Assembly (NCBI RefSeq): GCF_000691525.1
Contig: NZ_JMDW01000005.1
Coordinates: 334,001 to 398,000 of the forward strand
Source of the DNA: Mycolicibacterium neoaurum ATCC 25795
GTDB taxonomy: Bacteria; Actinomycetota; Actinomycetes; Mycobacteriales; Mycobacteriaceae
Direction: 5' to 3'
DNA length: 64,000 nt
Shown piece after piece: positions 1 to 8,454 of this stretch. Numbering within the stretch: position 1 is the first letter of the stretch; each line of letters opens with the position of its first letter. A model generated the notes under the pieces. The model searched no databases and was not told the origin of the DNA. It worked only from the letters and a program-made list of their open reading frames with translations. The translations under genes and the position numbers were made by a program.

Positions 1-1
1 C

Positions 2-250
2 TATTACACCCAATTCACCGATGAGATCGTCGCTCCTGCCGCCCGCGAGAAACAGGTTCAGACATCGGCCGCGGTCGTTCGCAAGGCCATCATCGACATC
101 GAACCAGACCGCGCCGAGGTGCTGCTGTTCCTCAACCAGACGACGACGAGCAAGGACAGTCCCGATGGTTCGTACTCGGCAAGCGCGGTGAAGGCCGTAC
201 TGGAGAAACGCGACAACTCCTGGCTGATCTCGGCATTCGACCCGGTCTAG
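2..250 (+). CDS. Mce-associated membrane (Mam) protein, C-terminal part
   Basis: The window opens inside this gene; 82 codons remain before a TAG. The visible part ends in LEKRDNSWLISAFDPV, and a segment with VLLFLNQTTTS lies upstream of it. This is the conserved C-terminal layout of Mam/Mce-associated membrane proteins, which normally have one N-terminal membrane helix (not visible here) and a periplasmic NTF2-like domain. Mam proteins are encoded near mce operons and are thought to stabilise Mce complexes. The gene lies beyond the 3' end of the mce operon and points toward it. Its last four bases overlap the antiparallel stop of the next gene. Confidence 0.7.
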   Translation, partial: YYTQFTDEIVAPAAREKQVQTSAAVVRKAIIDIEPDRAEVLLFLNQTTTSKDSPDGSYSASAVKAVLEKRDNSWLISAFDPV

Positions 251-693
251 AGACGGACCAGGGCGAACGTCCAGACATTCATTCCGGGAGGACCGTTGAA
301 ACAGCCGACGTCGAATCGCGATTCGACAGTGCCCGCCAGCGTGACCGTATCCCAACTGTAGGTGTCCTTGGTGGGCATGACATGGCCAGGGCAACGGAGT
401 CCGTCGGGGACGTCGGTCGTATAGGACCAGCGGCCGTCCACCAGATGCGCCTCGCCGCCGTAGTACGCGCCGAACTTCGGGCGGGGAATGGCCTGTACCA
501 GTGCGCAATCCGGGGTGGGCGTGTCGTATTGATCGTGGTCCTCGCATGGGTAGACGGCCCATATCCAGGAGGCGTCGGTCCAACGGTTACTCCACACTTC
601 GTAGTTGCCGAGCTGCATCTCCGCGGCCGCGGGAGGCGCCGACAGAGCCACGGCGGCGGGTATGAGCGCGATGGACAGCAGTGCAGTCTTCAT
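247..693 (-). CDS. Small secreted protein near mce operon
   Basis: This encodes 148 residues beginning MKTALLSIALIPAAVAL with an Ala-rich signal peptide that probably ends near APPAAA. The mature part has Trp/Tyr-rich segments (GNYEVWSNRW), an LRCPG motif and three or four Cys that could form disulfides. The start at 693 is preferred because AGAGGA lies 6 bases upstream; an in-frame ATG at 717 overlaps the upstream stop (ATGA) but has no ribosome site. It resembles the protein at 1269-1781, which shares the G-x-Y-x-V-x-S-N start and an LRCP motif, so the two are probably paralogues. Function unknown; likely cell-envelope or extracellular. Confidence 0.72.
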   Translation of the reverse strand: MKTALLSIALIPAAVALSAPPAAAEMQLGNYEVWSNRWTDASWIWAVYPCEDHDQYDTPTPDCALVQAIPRPKFGAYYGGEAHLVDGRWSYTTDVPDGLRCPGHVMPTKDTYSWDTVTLAGTVESRFDVGCFNGPPGMNVWTFALVRL

Positions 694-713
694 GGTCGTC
701 CTCTTCGGCGGGG

Positions 714-1157
714 TCATCGTGGGATGGGATCAGAGGCCGAGACGTCCCCGCGCAGCCAGCGGCTGAAACCGTTCTTCGTCACGCAGGTGAGGAACAGGCC
801 TTCGGGTGACTGCGCCATCTCGCCGTCGAGGCTCGGGCACTGCGCTCCCTCGGCCTTGACCCCGTGCATCTCGGTTGCCCGGAACCATCGCGGCTCGTAG
901 CGGCGCGGCGAACCGCAGAACACCAGCCTCCCCCACGACGTCACCCCGAACGCGTAATAGGTGGTGTTGCTGCAATAGGAACCAAGGACGATATTGGGTG
1001 CGATACCGGGTGTGCACGCGGGTTCGTTGCAGTCGTGCAACATGGGTGGTTCGACGGACGGCGGTCCCGGCGGATTCGGGTCGGCGCCCGCCACTGGAGC
1101 TGAAATCATCGCAGTCACAGCGGATGCCGCGGCCACCAGAATCCTGAGGACACCCAT
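714..1157 (-). CDS. Small secreted protein near mce operon
   Basis: This encodes 147 residues with a signal peptide (MGVLRILVAAASAVTAMISA, cleavage probably after APVAGA) and a Pro-rich mature start (DPNPPGPPSVEPP). Six Cys suggest disulfides in an exported protein. The start at 1157 follows AAAGGTGA by about 7 bases; GTG at 1166 is an alternative. Its TGA overlaps a possible ATG of the next gene (247-693), so the two are probably co-transcribed. No known domain is recognised. Similar small exported proteins are common beside mycobacterial mce loci, but no function can be assigned. Confidence 0.68.
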   Translation of the reverse strand: MGVLRILVAAASAVTAMISAPVAGADPNPPGPPSVEPPMLHDCNEPACTPGIAPNIVLGSYCSNTTYYAFGVTSWGRLVFCGSPRRYEPRWFRATEMHGVKAEGAQCPSLDGEMAQSPEGLFLTCVTKNGFSRWLRGDVSASDPIPR

Positions 1158-1268
1158 GATGCTCACCTTTACATATCGCGGTAACAAAGTTCTCATAAAT
1201 GGCGAGGGTCGCTCTACCCCGGTATTACGCTGGACCCCAAGAGAACCTGATGAGTGTGAGGAGTCGCC

Positions 1269-1781
1269 ATGCGCGGACGGACCATCGCGGCAGGGGTCGC
1301 CGCCATCGCGGTCGGCACCGTCGCCGGGTTGGCTGCCGTACCGACCGCCAACGCCGACCTCGACATCGCACTCAACGGCACCTACCGGGTCATCTCCAAC
1401 GGCGAGTGGGCCAAGACGAACGAGGTCTACATGGACGAGGCGGTTCAGGTTTCGATGTGGACCTTCGCCACCAGTTGCACCGATGCACAAACCTGCAGTG
1501 GCACGGTCAGCAGCGACAAAGGCTGGACGGTCCCGGCCGAGTATCGGGTCAATCGGTGGCTCGTCAGACTCCAGCACCCGAACTGGCTGCGGTGCCCGGA
1601 TGGCAGCACTGCGCCCGGTTATCAGAGTTTCCGGTTCAACGGTGTCGACGGTAGCGGCCAGATCGATATCGACAACCTGCAACTCCTGGCAGGCTTCGAC
1701 CGGACCGAGGGCCCCGGCGGTGCCTGCGGGCGTAACACGCCCACGGTGATCGAGATGCCACTTCGTCTCGACAGGGTCTGA
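1269..1781 (+). CDS. Small secreted protein near mce operon
   Basis: This encodes 170 residues with a classical signal peptide (MRGRTIAAGVAAIAVGTVAG, cleavage after TANA). The mature start LDIALNGTYRVISNGEWAKT and the later NWLRCPDG resemble the protein at 247-693, so they look paralogous. Four Cys lie in the mature part. The start is fixed by GAGGAG 5-6 bases upstream. It is transcribed divergently from 714-1157 and converges on mceF; a short hairpin sits between the two convergent 3' ends. Function unknown. Confidence 0.72.
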   Translation: MRGRTIAAGVAAIAVGTVAGLAAVPTANADLDIALNGTYRVISNGEWAKTNEVYMDEAVQVSMWTFATSCTDAQTCSGTVSSDKGWTVPAEYRVNRWLVRLQHPNWLRCPDGSTAPGYQSFRFNGVDGSGQIDIDNLQLLAGFDRTEGPGGACGRNTPTVIEMPLRLDRV

Positions 1782-1844
1782 GGTCCTGGCGCGGCACCAC
1801 GGCATGCCGAGCAACCCCGGCTCCGCGACCGCGGTTGTTCCCGT

Positions 1845-1865
1845 CTGATGGCGTCTCGCCATCAG
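1845..1865. terminator. Hairpin between convergent genes
   Basis: A perfect 9-bp inverted repeat, CTGATGGCG / CGCCATCAG with a TCT loop, overlaps the mceF stop codon and sits 63 bases after the stop of the secreted-protein gene. There is no T-run on either side, so it would be a non-canonical (actinobacterial I-shaped) terminator at best. Confidence 0.45.
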
Positions 1866-3517
1866 GTCGGCATCAGATCCTGCCACGACTTCGGAGCACC
1901 TCCGGCAATGAGATTGGTCTGCTGCTCATATCGGCCGTCCGGGGTCATGTACTTGCCCGTGTTCGGGTCGTACGGGACCACCGCGACCGAGGGCCCGTTT
2001 CCGGCGGTGCCGCTGGGCGCCACCGGCAATGCACCGGCGGACGGGACCACGGGAGGGACGGGCACACCGTTGACCGAGTTACCGGCCGGCGGCGGCGGAA
2101 TGTAGGGCTGCGACGGAACGGGGGCAGGATCCTGGGGTGCGAACACCGGTGGCGGGGGCGGTCCTGCCGGGCCACCCGGCGGTGCGCCGGACGGCACCGC
2201 TCCGGGTGGCAACGCAGTGCCCTCGATCGGCGCGTGGATCTGCTCCTCGAAGGTCGTCCGGTCATCCGGCGGGATGCCCTGGGCAATCAGATTGGGATCG
2301 AACGGCGCCGGGCCGGTGATGTGCTGGCGCAACGCCATCGGCACAAAACCACGCGGGTCGTTGCACAGTTCCACGGTTGGCGCCCGCTTGCCCGGATGCT
2401 CCATGCAGGGAATGTTGCGTGCCCCGCGTACCGAGACGGGTGAATCCTGCGGCAGCTTGCAATAGAGGTTGTCCGGGGTGTCGATGGTGGTCGTGTCGGC
2501 CGGCGAGCGCCACTGCGACGGAGGTAGAAAGCCCACCGTGCAGGGATTCGGGTCACCGACGGTCAGCGTGAAATCGCCCATCGGTAGACCCGTTGCATTG
2601 TTCTTCGGCAGACCGAAGGACTGCTGTGACGCAATGTAATTGGGCAGCAGCACAAGCAACTGTTCCACCGCCGGGTTGTAGGTCAACAGGATCTGACCGA
2701 TCGTCGTCATATTGGCCAGCAGCACCGGCAGCGTCGGCTTGATATCGGTGAGCAACCCCGACACTTCCTGCGCGAACCCCGGACCTCGCTGCAACACGGT
2801 GCGGATCTGCGGATCGTTGGCGACCACCTGATCGGTGATCCCGGCCAGGCTGCGCGACCAGGTGCGGATGGCATCGGTGGTCTGCACCTGGGTGTCCAAC
2901 AGCGGTACACCGTTGTCGATCAGTGAGCCCATCTCCCCGGAGACGCTGTCGGCATCCCGGGTCAGTTTCCCCGCCGAGTCGACCAGCGACTGAAAGTCGT
3001 AACCCGCACCGTCAAAGGCCTGATACGTCTCACCCAACAGATCGTTGAGTCGATCCTTGGGTATCGACTGCACCAGCGCACTCATCCGGTCGAGCATCGG
3101 CCCGACCTCCTGCGGAATGGTGGTGTCATCCGCCGCGATCACCGCGCCGTTCTCCAAGTACGGACCCGATCCGGTGTTCGGGCGAAGATCGACGTACTGC
3201 TCGCCGACCGCCGAGACACTGAGCACGTGCGCGGTGAGATCGACCGGAATGCGCGGTGACCGGTCCAGCGACAGCGTCGCGCGCGCCCCGGTATCGGTCA
3301 GCTCTACCCCGGTGACCCGGCCGACCTGCACGCCGTTGTAGGTGACATTGGAGAACCGGTACAGGCCGCCGGTCGCCGGCAGATCCAGGCTGACGGTCAG
3401 CCGGCCAACTCCGAGCAGCGTCGGCAACTGCATGTACCCGAACACCATCACCGCGACACCGACGACGGATGCCACGGTGAAGATGACCAGCTGCGTCTTG
3501 ACGAAGCGAGTCAGCAT
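1862..3517 (-). CDS. mceF: MCE family protein MceF
   Basis: This encodes 551 residues, the last Mce subunit of a lipid/sterol importer. An N-terminal membrane helix (about 8-28) is followed by an MCE domain (about 37-115, with VTYNGVQVGRVTGVEL). A long helical region comes next, then a Pro/Gly-rich tail ending in SWQDLMPT, which is the characteristic MceF terminus. Mce subunits form a periplasmic hexamer that channels lipids to the YrbE permease pair. The gene starts directly before the mceE stop region (one base between 3517 and 3518). The paralogue number of this mce locus cannot be decided from sequence alone. Confidence 0.93.
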   Translation of the reverse strand: MLTRFVKTQLVIFTVASVVGVAVMVFGYMQLPTLLGVGRLTVSLDLPATGGLYRFSNVTYNGVQVGRVTGVELTDTGARATLSLDRSPRIPVDLTAHVLSVSAVGEQYVDLRPNTGSGPYLENGAVIAADDTTIPQEVGPMLDRMSALVQSIPKDRLNDLLGETYQAFDGAGYDFQSLVDSAGKLTRDADSVSGEMGSLIDNGVPLLDTQVQTTDAIRTWSRSLAGITDQVVANDPQIRTVLQRGPGFAQEVSGLLTDIKPTLPVLLANMTTIGQILLTYNPAVEQLLVLLPNYIASQQSFGLPKNNATGLPMGDFTLTVGDPNPCTVGFLPPSQWRSPADTTTIDTPDNLYCKLPQDSPVSVRGARNIPCMEHPGKRAPTVELCNDPRGFVPMALRQHITGPAPFDPNLIAQGIPPDDRTTFEEQIHAPIEGTALPPGAVPSGAPPGGPAGPPPPPVFAPQDPAPVPSQPYIPPPPAGNSVNGVPVPPVVPSAGALPVAPSGTAGNGPSVAVVPYDPNTGKYMTPDGRYEQQTNLIAGGAPKSWQDLMPT

Positions 3518-4801
3518 CTACCCACCACCCCCCTGGGAACCTGCGGGCACATACGGCCCGGCGAAGATGGGTGCCGCAGGCGCCGGAGCGGCATTCTGAG
3601 GACTCTGCGGCGGCGGTGAGACCGGCAGGATCGGGCCTGGCGCAGGGAGCGTACCGGCCTGCGCGGGCTCTCCGGCGGGCGGGGCCGCCGGGGGCGGCGC
3701 AAGCGGTGCCGACAATGGATCGTAAGAATAATTGAAGTACCACGGGTCACCCGGCGCGGGAATGAGTTTCGCGTCCTCATCCCCCCACCGGGTACCCAGC
3801 AACAAGGACCGCTTGAGTCGAGGGTAGGTCAGATCGAAGACGGCGTACAGGTTGAGGTAGTCACCCTTGACGGCGCGATCGATCAAATTGGGACCATAGG
3901 GGAAAGCCGAGCCGTACACCAGTCCGCCGACGATATCCGGCCCGATGTCGGCCAGTGAACGCAAAGCCGGCTCCAGGTTGGCCAGGTCCGAAACCAGCTC
4001 CTTACCGGCATCGTTGACCAGACCTGTTGCGGTGTCACTGAACTGACCCAACCGGTCGAGCGCAGCGGTGAATCTGGGGCGGCTGTCGATCAACACGTCC
4101 AGAGCCGGCGGGATGTCCTTGAGGGCGCGGTCGATCTTCTCGTTCTGCGCGGCAAACGTACCGGCCACCGAGTTCAACTGCTGGATGGAAGCCACGATAT
4201 CGGCACGCTGGGTATCGAGTACGCCGACGAACCTGTCGAGCCGGATCAGCAGATCGCGAATCTCGCTCTCCCGTCCGGACATTGCGGTGCTGAAGTTGTG
4301 GATGATGTCGCCCACCTGACCGAGACCGCCGCCGTTGACCAAGGTCGACAGTGATGTCAACGTCTGTTCTGTGGACGGGTATGTCGACGTGTCCGCCAGC
4401 GGGATGGTGGAGCCGGACGGCAGCTGACCCGACGGGCTCTCGCCCACCGGCGGCCCGAGTGCCAGATGCATCGATCCCAGCAGACTCGTCTGACCCACGG
4501 TGGCAACAGAATTGGCCGGGACGACAACACCGGGATTGACACGGATCCTGACGTCGGCATGCCAATCACGGACCGTCATGTCGCCGACACTTCCCACCAC
4601 CGCATCATCGATCAGCACCGGCGAATTCGACTCCAACGTACCCACGTTGACCACTTGCACGGTGAACTGTTGAGCGTCGGCGCTGTTGCCCTGGACACCG
4701 GGTAGCGGAAGCGAATTCACCCCGTGGAAGGCACACCCGGTGCCTGCCAGCGCCACCATGGCGGCCAGCACCGACGCACGTATGCACCCCGTGCCGATCA
4801 T
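3518..4801 (-). CDS. mceE: MCE family lipoprotein MceE (LprN type)
   Basis: This encodes 427 residues. The N-terminus (MIGTGCIRASVLAAMVALAG, then TGCAFHG) is a lipoprotein signal with the acylated Cys before AFHG, as in LprN-type MceE proteins, which tether the Mce tube to a membrane. An MCE domain follows (about 45-120), then helices and a Pro/Ala-rich C-terminus. The start at 4801 is chosen because its ATGA overlaps the mceD stop and the signal peptide begins exactly there; the long open frame upstream is a shadow of mceD. It is co-transcribed with mceD and mceF. Confidence 0.92.
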   Translation of the reverse strand: MIGTGCIRASVLAAMVALAGTGCAFHGVNSLPLPGVQGNSADAQQFTVQVVNVGTLESNSPVLIDDAVVGSVGDMTVRDWHADVRIRVNPGVVVPANSVATVGQTSLLGSMHLALGPPVGESPSGQLPSGSTIPLADTSTYPSTEQTLTSLSTLVNGGGLGQVGDIIHNFSTAMSGRESEIRDLLIRLDRFVGVLDTQRADIVASIQQLNSVAGTFAAQNEKIDRALKDIPPALDVLIDSRPRFTAALDRLGQFSDTATGLVNDAGKELVSDLANLEPALRSLADIGPDIVGGLVYGSAFPYGPNLIDRAVKGDYLNLYAVFDLTYPRLKRSLLLGTRWGDEDAKLIPAPGDPWYFNYSYDPLSAPLAPPPAAPPAGEPAQAGTLPAPGPILPVSPPPQSPQNAAPAPAAPIFAGPYVPAGSQGGGG

Positions 4802-6246
4802 GCTGGGGGTGTCCCTTCTGCAGGCAGCAGCGGGGCATCGGGAGCCGGTCCCGGCGGAGGAGCGCCGTAGCCAGGCAGCAGCATGCCGTCGAAGGTCGTC
4901 GGGCTGGGCTGGGGCGCATCGGGAAACAATGCCGCGTGCGGAGTGGCGGGCAGCCCGTTGGGCACGTAGGCCCCGCGGTCCGGTGCCTGCGGTGCATTCC
5001 AGCCCGGTGGCGGCGGAACGTCCCCCGCGCCGGTGTAGGCGGAGACCGTCGGAGGCGGCTCCGGCGGCCTGGGGATGCCCCCACCATTGGGTGCGAGCCG
5101 CATATCCGAGTAGATCAACCTGTCCGGCCTTGCCGATTTGGTCAGATAGGGATTGATCGGGAACGGGAACCCGTTGAAGTTCAGCAGACGCAGCGCGGGT
5201 CCGAAGTACTGCTCGCACAGTTTCGCGGTCTCCGGGGCGGTGGCATTCTCGACAGCACCGACCATGCCGCAAACCGCCTGAACGGGATTGCTGAAGTTCG
5301 TGAAAGCGAATGCTCCCACCGGAGTTCCGGTCGACACGTTGCGGATGTTGAGCGTGTTCGCGATCGCGGTCGGCGTGATGTGCAGGATGTTCTCGATCGC
5401 CATCCGGCTGTCCACGAGATTCTGCATGACGTTGGAAAGGCGAGTCACCTGTTCGGTGGTCTCATTGCGGCTGCCTGACACGAACCGCTGCACATCGTCG
5501 ATGGCCACCGACAGATCGTTGAGCATGCTGTCCAGGCTGGACCTGCTGTCGTTGACCACGCTGGTCAACGTCGCCAACCGGTTCTCGAACATGACGATCT
5601 GCTCACTGCTGCCGCGGATGGCATCGACGAACACATGGAGGTTCTTGATGGTGTCGACGATATCGCCGCTGCCGTTCGCCATCACCCGGGCGACCCCGGA
5701 GAGCTGGGACAGCGTCTCGCGCAGTTTGGCGCCGTTACCGTCCATGGCGTTGGCGGCGCTGTCGATGAACCGCGACACCGATGTGCCGTCGACACCGCTC
5801 TGCGGTCCCAGTTCCGTTGCCAACCGCTCCAATTGCGTCTTCACCTGGTCCCACTCCACAGGAATCGCGGTGCGTTCCCGTGGGATGACCGCCCCGTCTG
5901 TCATGGCATCGGAATCCCCATCCCGGAATGGCGGTGTGAGTTGGACGAAGCGAGCCGCGACGAGGTTCGGCGCCACGATGATCGCCTTGGCCTGCGCCGG
6001 AACCGATACTCCCGGGTCGATCGCCAGGGTCATTTTCGTCTGCTGACCCTCGGGGTCGATCGCCTTGATGGAGCCGACCTTGACGCCGGATACCCGCACC
6101 TCGTCGCCAGGATAGATGGCCGTCGCGGTCGGAAAGTACGCGGTGATCGTGGTCGGCTTGAAAAGCAGCTGGCGGACCAGGACACCGCCGGCGACTACGA
6201 CAGCCACCGCGACGACGACAGTCAGTAATTTGGCGCGTGTCCTCAT
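4798..6246 (-). CDS. mceD: MCE family protein MceD
   Basis: This encodes 482 residues. It has an N-terminal signal-anchor (about 7-27), an MCE domain (about 35-115, including YPGDEVRVSGVKVGSI), a helical domain and a Pro-rich tail. It is one of six non-identical subunits of the lipid-import complex. The stop overlaps the mceE start by ATGA and its own start overlaps the mceC stop, so translation is coupled along the operon. Confidence 0.92.
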   Translation of the reverse strand: MRTRAKLLTVVVAVAVVVAGGVLVRQLLFKPTTITAYFPTATAIYPGDEVRVSGVKVGSIKAIDPEGQQTKMTLAIDPGVSVPAQAKAIIVAPNLVAARFVQLTPPFRDGDSDAMTDGAVIPRERTAIPVEWDQVKTQLERLATELGPQSGVDGTSVSRFIDSAANAMDGNGAKLRETLSQLSGVARVMANGSGDIVDTIKNLHVFVDAIRGSSEQIVMFENRLATLTSVVNDSRSSLDSMLNDLSVAIDDVQRFVSGSRNETTEQVTRLSNVMQNLVDSRMAIENILHITPTAIANTLNIRNVSTGTPVGAFAFTNFSNPVQAVCGMVGAVENATAPETAKLCEQYFGPALRLLNFNGFPFPINPYLTKSARPDRLIYSDMRLAPNGGGIPRPPEPPPTVSAYTGAGDVPPPPGWNAPQAPDRGAYVPNGLPATPHAALFPDAPQPSPTTFDGMLLPGYGAPPPGPAPDAPLLPAEGTPPA

Positions 6247-7385
6247 CGTGGCGCCTCTCCGGGTAACGGCGGGATGACCGGCGGCGGGAAGGAACGTGGC
6301 GGCAGGTCACCCGGTTGAGGAATCCCGTTGACGGGAAACGGTAGTTCGGCCCGCGGACCGGCACTGTCCGGCGGCTGCCCGGCATTGACCCCACGCCGGA
6401 ACCCGAAGGCGTAGTCGAGGAACGGCTGCAACAGTTGGCCGAAAACGATGTTCGGGATGTATGCGCTGTAATAGAAACCGTTCGACACGGCCTCCCCCTG
6501 TGTCAGCTCGTATTTCGCCAGGCCCGGCAGCGCCTTGGCGATGTTCTCGCGGTTCTTCTCAAGAACGGCACTGACGGAGTTCAGACGATCCAGTGCGGGT
6601 TTCAACTGTGCTTCGTTGTCGGCCACCACCCCCGACAGCGCCCGGGATACCTCGGAAGTGTTGGCCAGCAGGCTCACAATCGCCTCGCGGCGGTCGTTGA
6701 GCACCCCAACCAGATCGTTGGCATTGAGAATCAGGGTGTTGATCTGTTCGCTGCGCTGCGACAGCACCCCGGTGACATCGCCGGCACTCTTCAGCAGGTC
6801 GCCGAGACTCTCGTTGCGACTGTTCAGCGAACGCGACAACCGGCTCAGGCCATCGAAGGTGGGACCGAGCTGCGGCGCGATCTGGTCGACGGTCTGCGCG
6901 AGGGTGTCCAGGGACTGGTTCAGTGACTCGGTGTCGGTGCCCGCGGTGTTGGTGGTCAACTCGCCGACAGCATCGGTGAGCGAATACGGCGAAGAGGTTC
7001 GTGTCAGCGGGATCTCGTCCAGCGCACCCATCCGGCCGCTGCCTGCCGGCTCCAGCGCCAGAACCCGCTCACCCAGAAGTGTCCCGGTGCGGATGTGAGC
7101 CTCGGTCTCCGACCCAAGTCCGTATTTTCCCTCCAGGGTGAACAGCACCAGCGCGTCACCGTTGTCCAGACTGATATCGGACACCGATCCGACCTTGATG
7201 CCGGCCAATGTGACGTCGTTTCCGACACTGAGTCCGCCTGCTTCGGCGAACCGGGCCTGGTAGCGGACCGAATTGGCCCATTCCGAGAGACGTTCGGGCT
7301 GCAGGCCGACCGCGATGACGAGCACCATCAGGACGACGCCCATGATTCCGGTCCGGACCAGATGACCTCCGCGATACTTCAGCAT
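6243..7385 (-). CDS. mceC: MCE family protein MceC
   Basis: This encodes 380 residues starting MLKYRGGHLVRTGIMG, with a membrane helix at about 12-32 and an MCE domain (VGNDVTLAGIKVGSVSDISL). The start at 7385 is chosen because the helix begins there. A GGAAGGAGG ribosome site lies about 11 bases upstream; the open frame further upstream shadows mceB. A 40-base gap separates it from mceB. Within that gap a 16-codon frame runs from the mceB stop to this start, possibly coupling the two genes. Confidence 0.9.
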   Translation of the reverse strand: MLKYRGGHLVRTGIMGVVLMVLVIAVGLQPERLSEWANSVRYQARFAEAGGLSVGNDVTLAGIKVGSVSDISLDNGDALVLFTLEGKYGLGSETEAHIRTGTLLGERVLALEPAGSGRMGALDEIPLTRTSSPYSLTDAVGELTTNTAGTDTESLNQSLDTLAQTVDQIAPQLGPTFDGLSRLSRSLNSRNESLGDLLKSAGDVTGVLSQRSEQINTLILNANDLVGVLNDRREAIVSLLANTSEVSRALSGVVADNEAQLKPALDRLNSVSAVLEKNRENIAKALPGLAKYELTQGEAVSNGFYYSAYIPNIVFGQLLQPFLDYAFGFRRGVNAGQPPDSAGPRAELPFPVNGIPQPGDLPPRSFPPPVIPPLPGEAPR

Positions 7386-7425
7386 CGAGGGTCGACCCTC
7401 CTTCCAGGGCGCGGTTCGCAGTGAG

Positions 7426-8454
7426 TCATGGCGTATCCGTGCATCTGCCCTCCTCCTGTTTGATCCACGGGAAGACCACCGTCCGCCCCTGCAAATCGCT
7501 GGCGCGGAATGACACACCGCAGATGTAGTACTGGATGAAGCCGCCGTAGGCACCCAGTCGAATCGCCTTGCGGTAGTTTTCCGGAGCCTTCTGCAGGGCG
7601 GTGTCGAGGGACTCCTTACCGGCGTCGATGTTGGTGGCCAATCGATTCACCTGAGCAATGGTGCCTGCGAGGGGTTGACGAGCGTTCCCGAGGAAGTCGG
7701 CCAGCGATGCGGTGCCATTGTCGAGCGCCTCGATCGCAGTGGCGATCGGATCGCGATCGTCGTTCAGACTGCCCACCAGACGCTGGATGCGGTCGACGGC
7801 GCCGGAGAATCGGTCACCGTCCTTGGCCAAAGTGGCAAGTACGGTCCGCAATTCGTCGATCAGCGATTCGACCACCCGGCTGTTGTCGGCCAGTTCGGTG
7901 CTGAACGACGAGGTTTTCGACAGCAACGACTCGATGGTCCCGCCCTGGCCTTGCATGATCTGGATCAGCGACGCCGTCAGCGCGTTCACATCCTTCGGGT
8001 TCAGACCTTGGATCACCGGTTTGAGCCCGCCCAGCAGCAGGTCCAGATCCAGCGCCGGCGCGGTGCGCTCCACCGGGATCTGTGCTCCCGCCTGCTGCAC
8101 CTCGGTCGACCCCGGCCCGTCGAGCAGTTCCAGGTAGCGGTCGCCGACCAGATTCAGGTATCGGACAGCCGCTTTGGTGCCGGTGGTCAGCACGACCGAT
8201 CGGTCGGCATCGAACTCGACCAGCACCGTGCCGTCGGACTGCAACGACACGCCGTCGACGGTGCCCACGCGAATACCGGCAACACGCACGCTGTCGCCTG
8301 CCTTGAGTCGTGACGCGTCGGTGAACACGGCCGAGTATCCGTGGGTGGAACCTGTACGCACCTCGGAGAACACTGCGAACAGTGCACCGGTCAGCAGCAC
8401 CATCACGAGTGCGAAGATGCCGAACTTGACGATGACTCCACGTGATCCCGTCAT
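7426..8454 (-). CDS. mceB: MCE family protein MceB
   Basis: This encodes 342 residues beginning MTGSRGVIVKFGIFALVMVL, with a membrane helix at about 9-29, an MCE domain (LKAGDSVRVAGIRVGTVDGV) and a compact helical C-terminal half. The length fits MceB, the shortest subunit. The start codon overlaps the mceA stop (ATGA), which fixes it at 8454 and rules out the longer frame extending into mceA. Confidence 0.92.
   Translation of the reverse strand: MTGSRGVIVKFGIFALVMVLLTGALFAVFSEVRTGSTHGYSAVFTDASRLKAGDSVRVAGIRVGTVDGVSLQSDGTVLVEFDADRSVVLTTGTKAAVRYLNLVGDRYLELLDGPGSTEVQQAGAQIPVERTAPALDLDLLLGGLKPVIQGLNPKDVNALTASLIQIMQGQGGTIESLLSKTSSFSTELADNSRVVESLIDELRTVLATLAKDGDRFSGAVDRIQRLVGSLNDDRDPIATAIEALDNGTASLADFLGNARQPLAGTIAQVNRLATNIDAGKESLDTALQKAPENYRKAIRLGAYGGFIQYYICGVSFRASDLQGRTVVFPWIKQEEGRCTDTP

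Noticed and set aside
1189..1197. GTTCTCATA half-site upstream of a secreted-protein gene
   Set aside because: It equals the right arm of the 16716 site, but the left arm is absent; too short to count as an operator.
714..1886. 390-residue open frame covering the secreted gene and antisense of 1269-1781
   Set aside because: Only the last 147 codons carry a signal peptide and ribosome site; the rest is antisense to a better-supported gene.
7379..7429. Bridging frame of 16 codons between mceB and mceC
   Set aside because: It includes the mceC ribosome site and shows no similarity to the RACEV mini-ORFs; likely chance.
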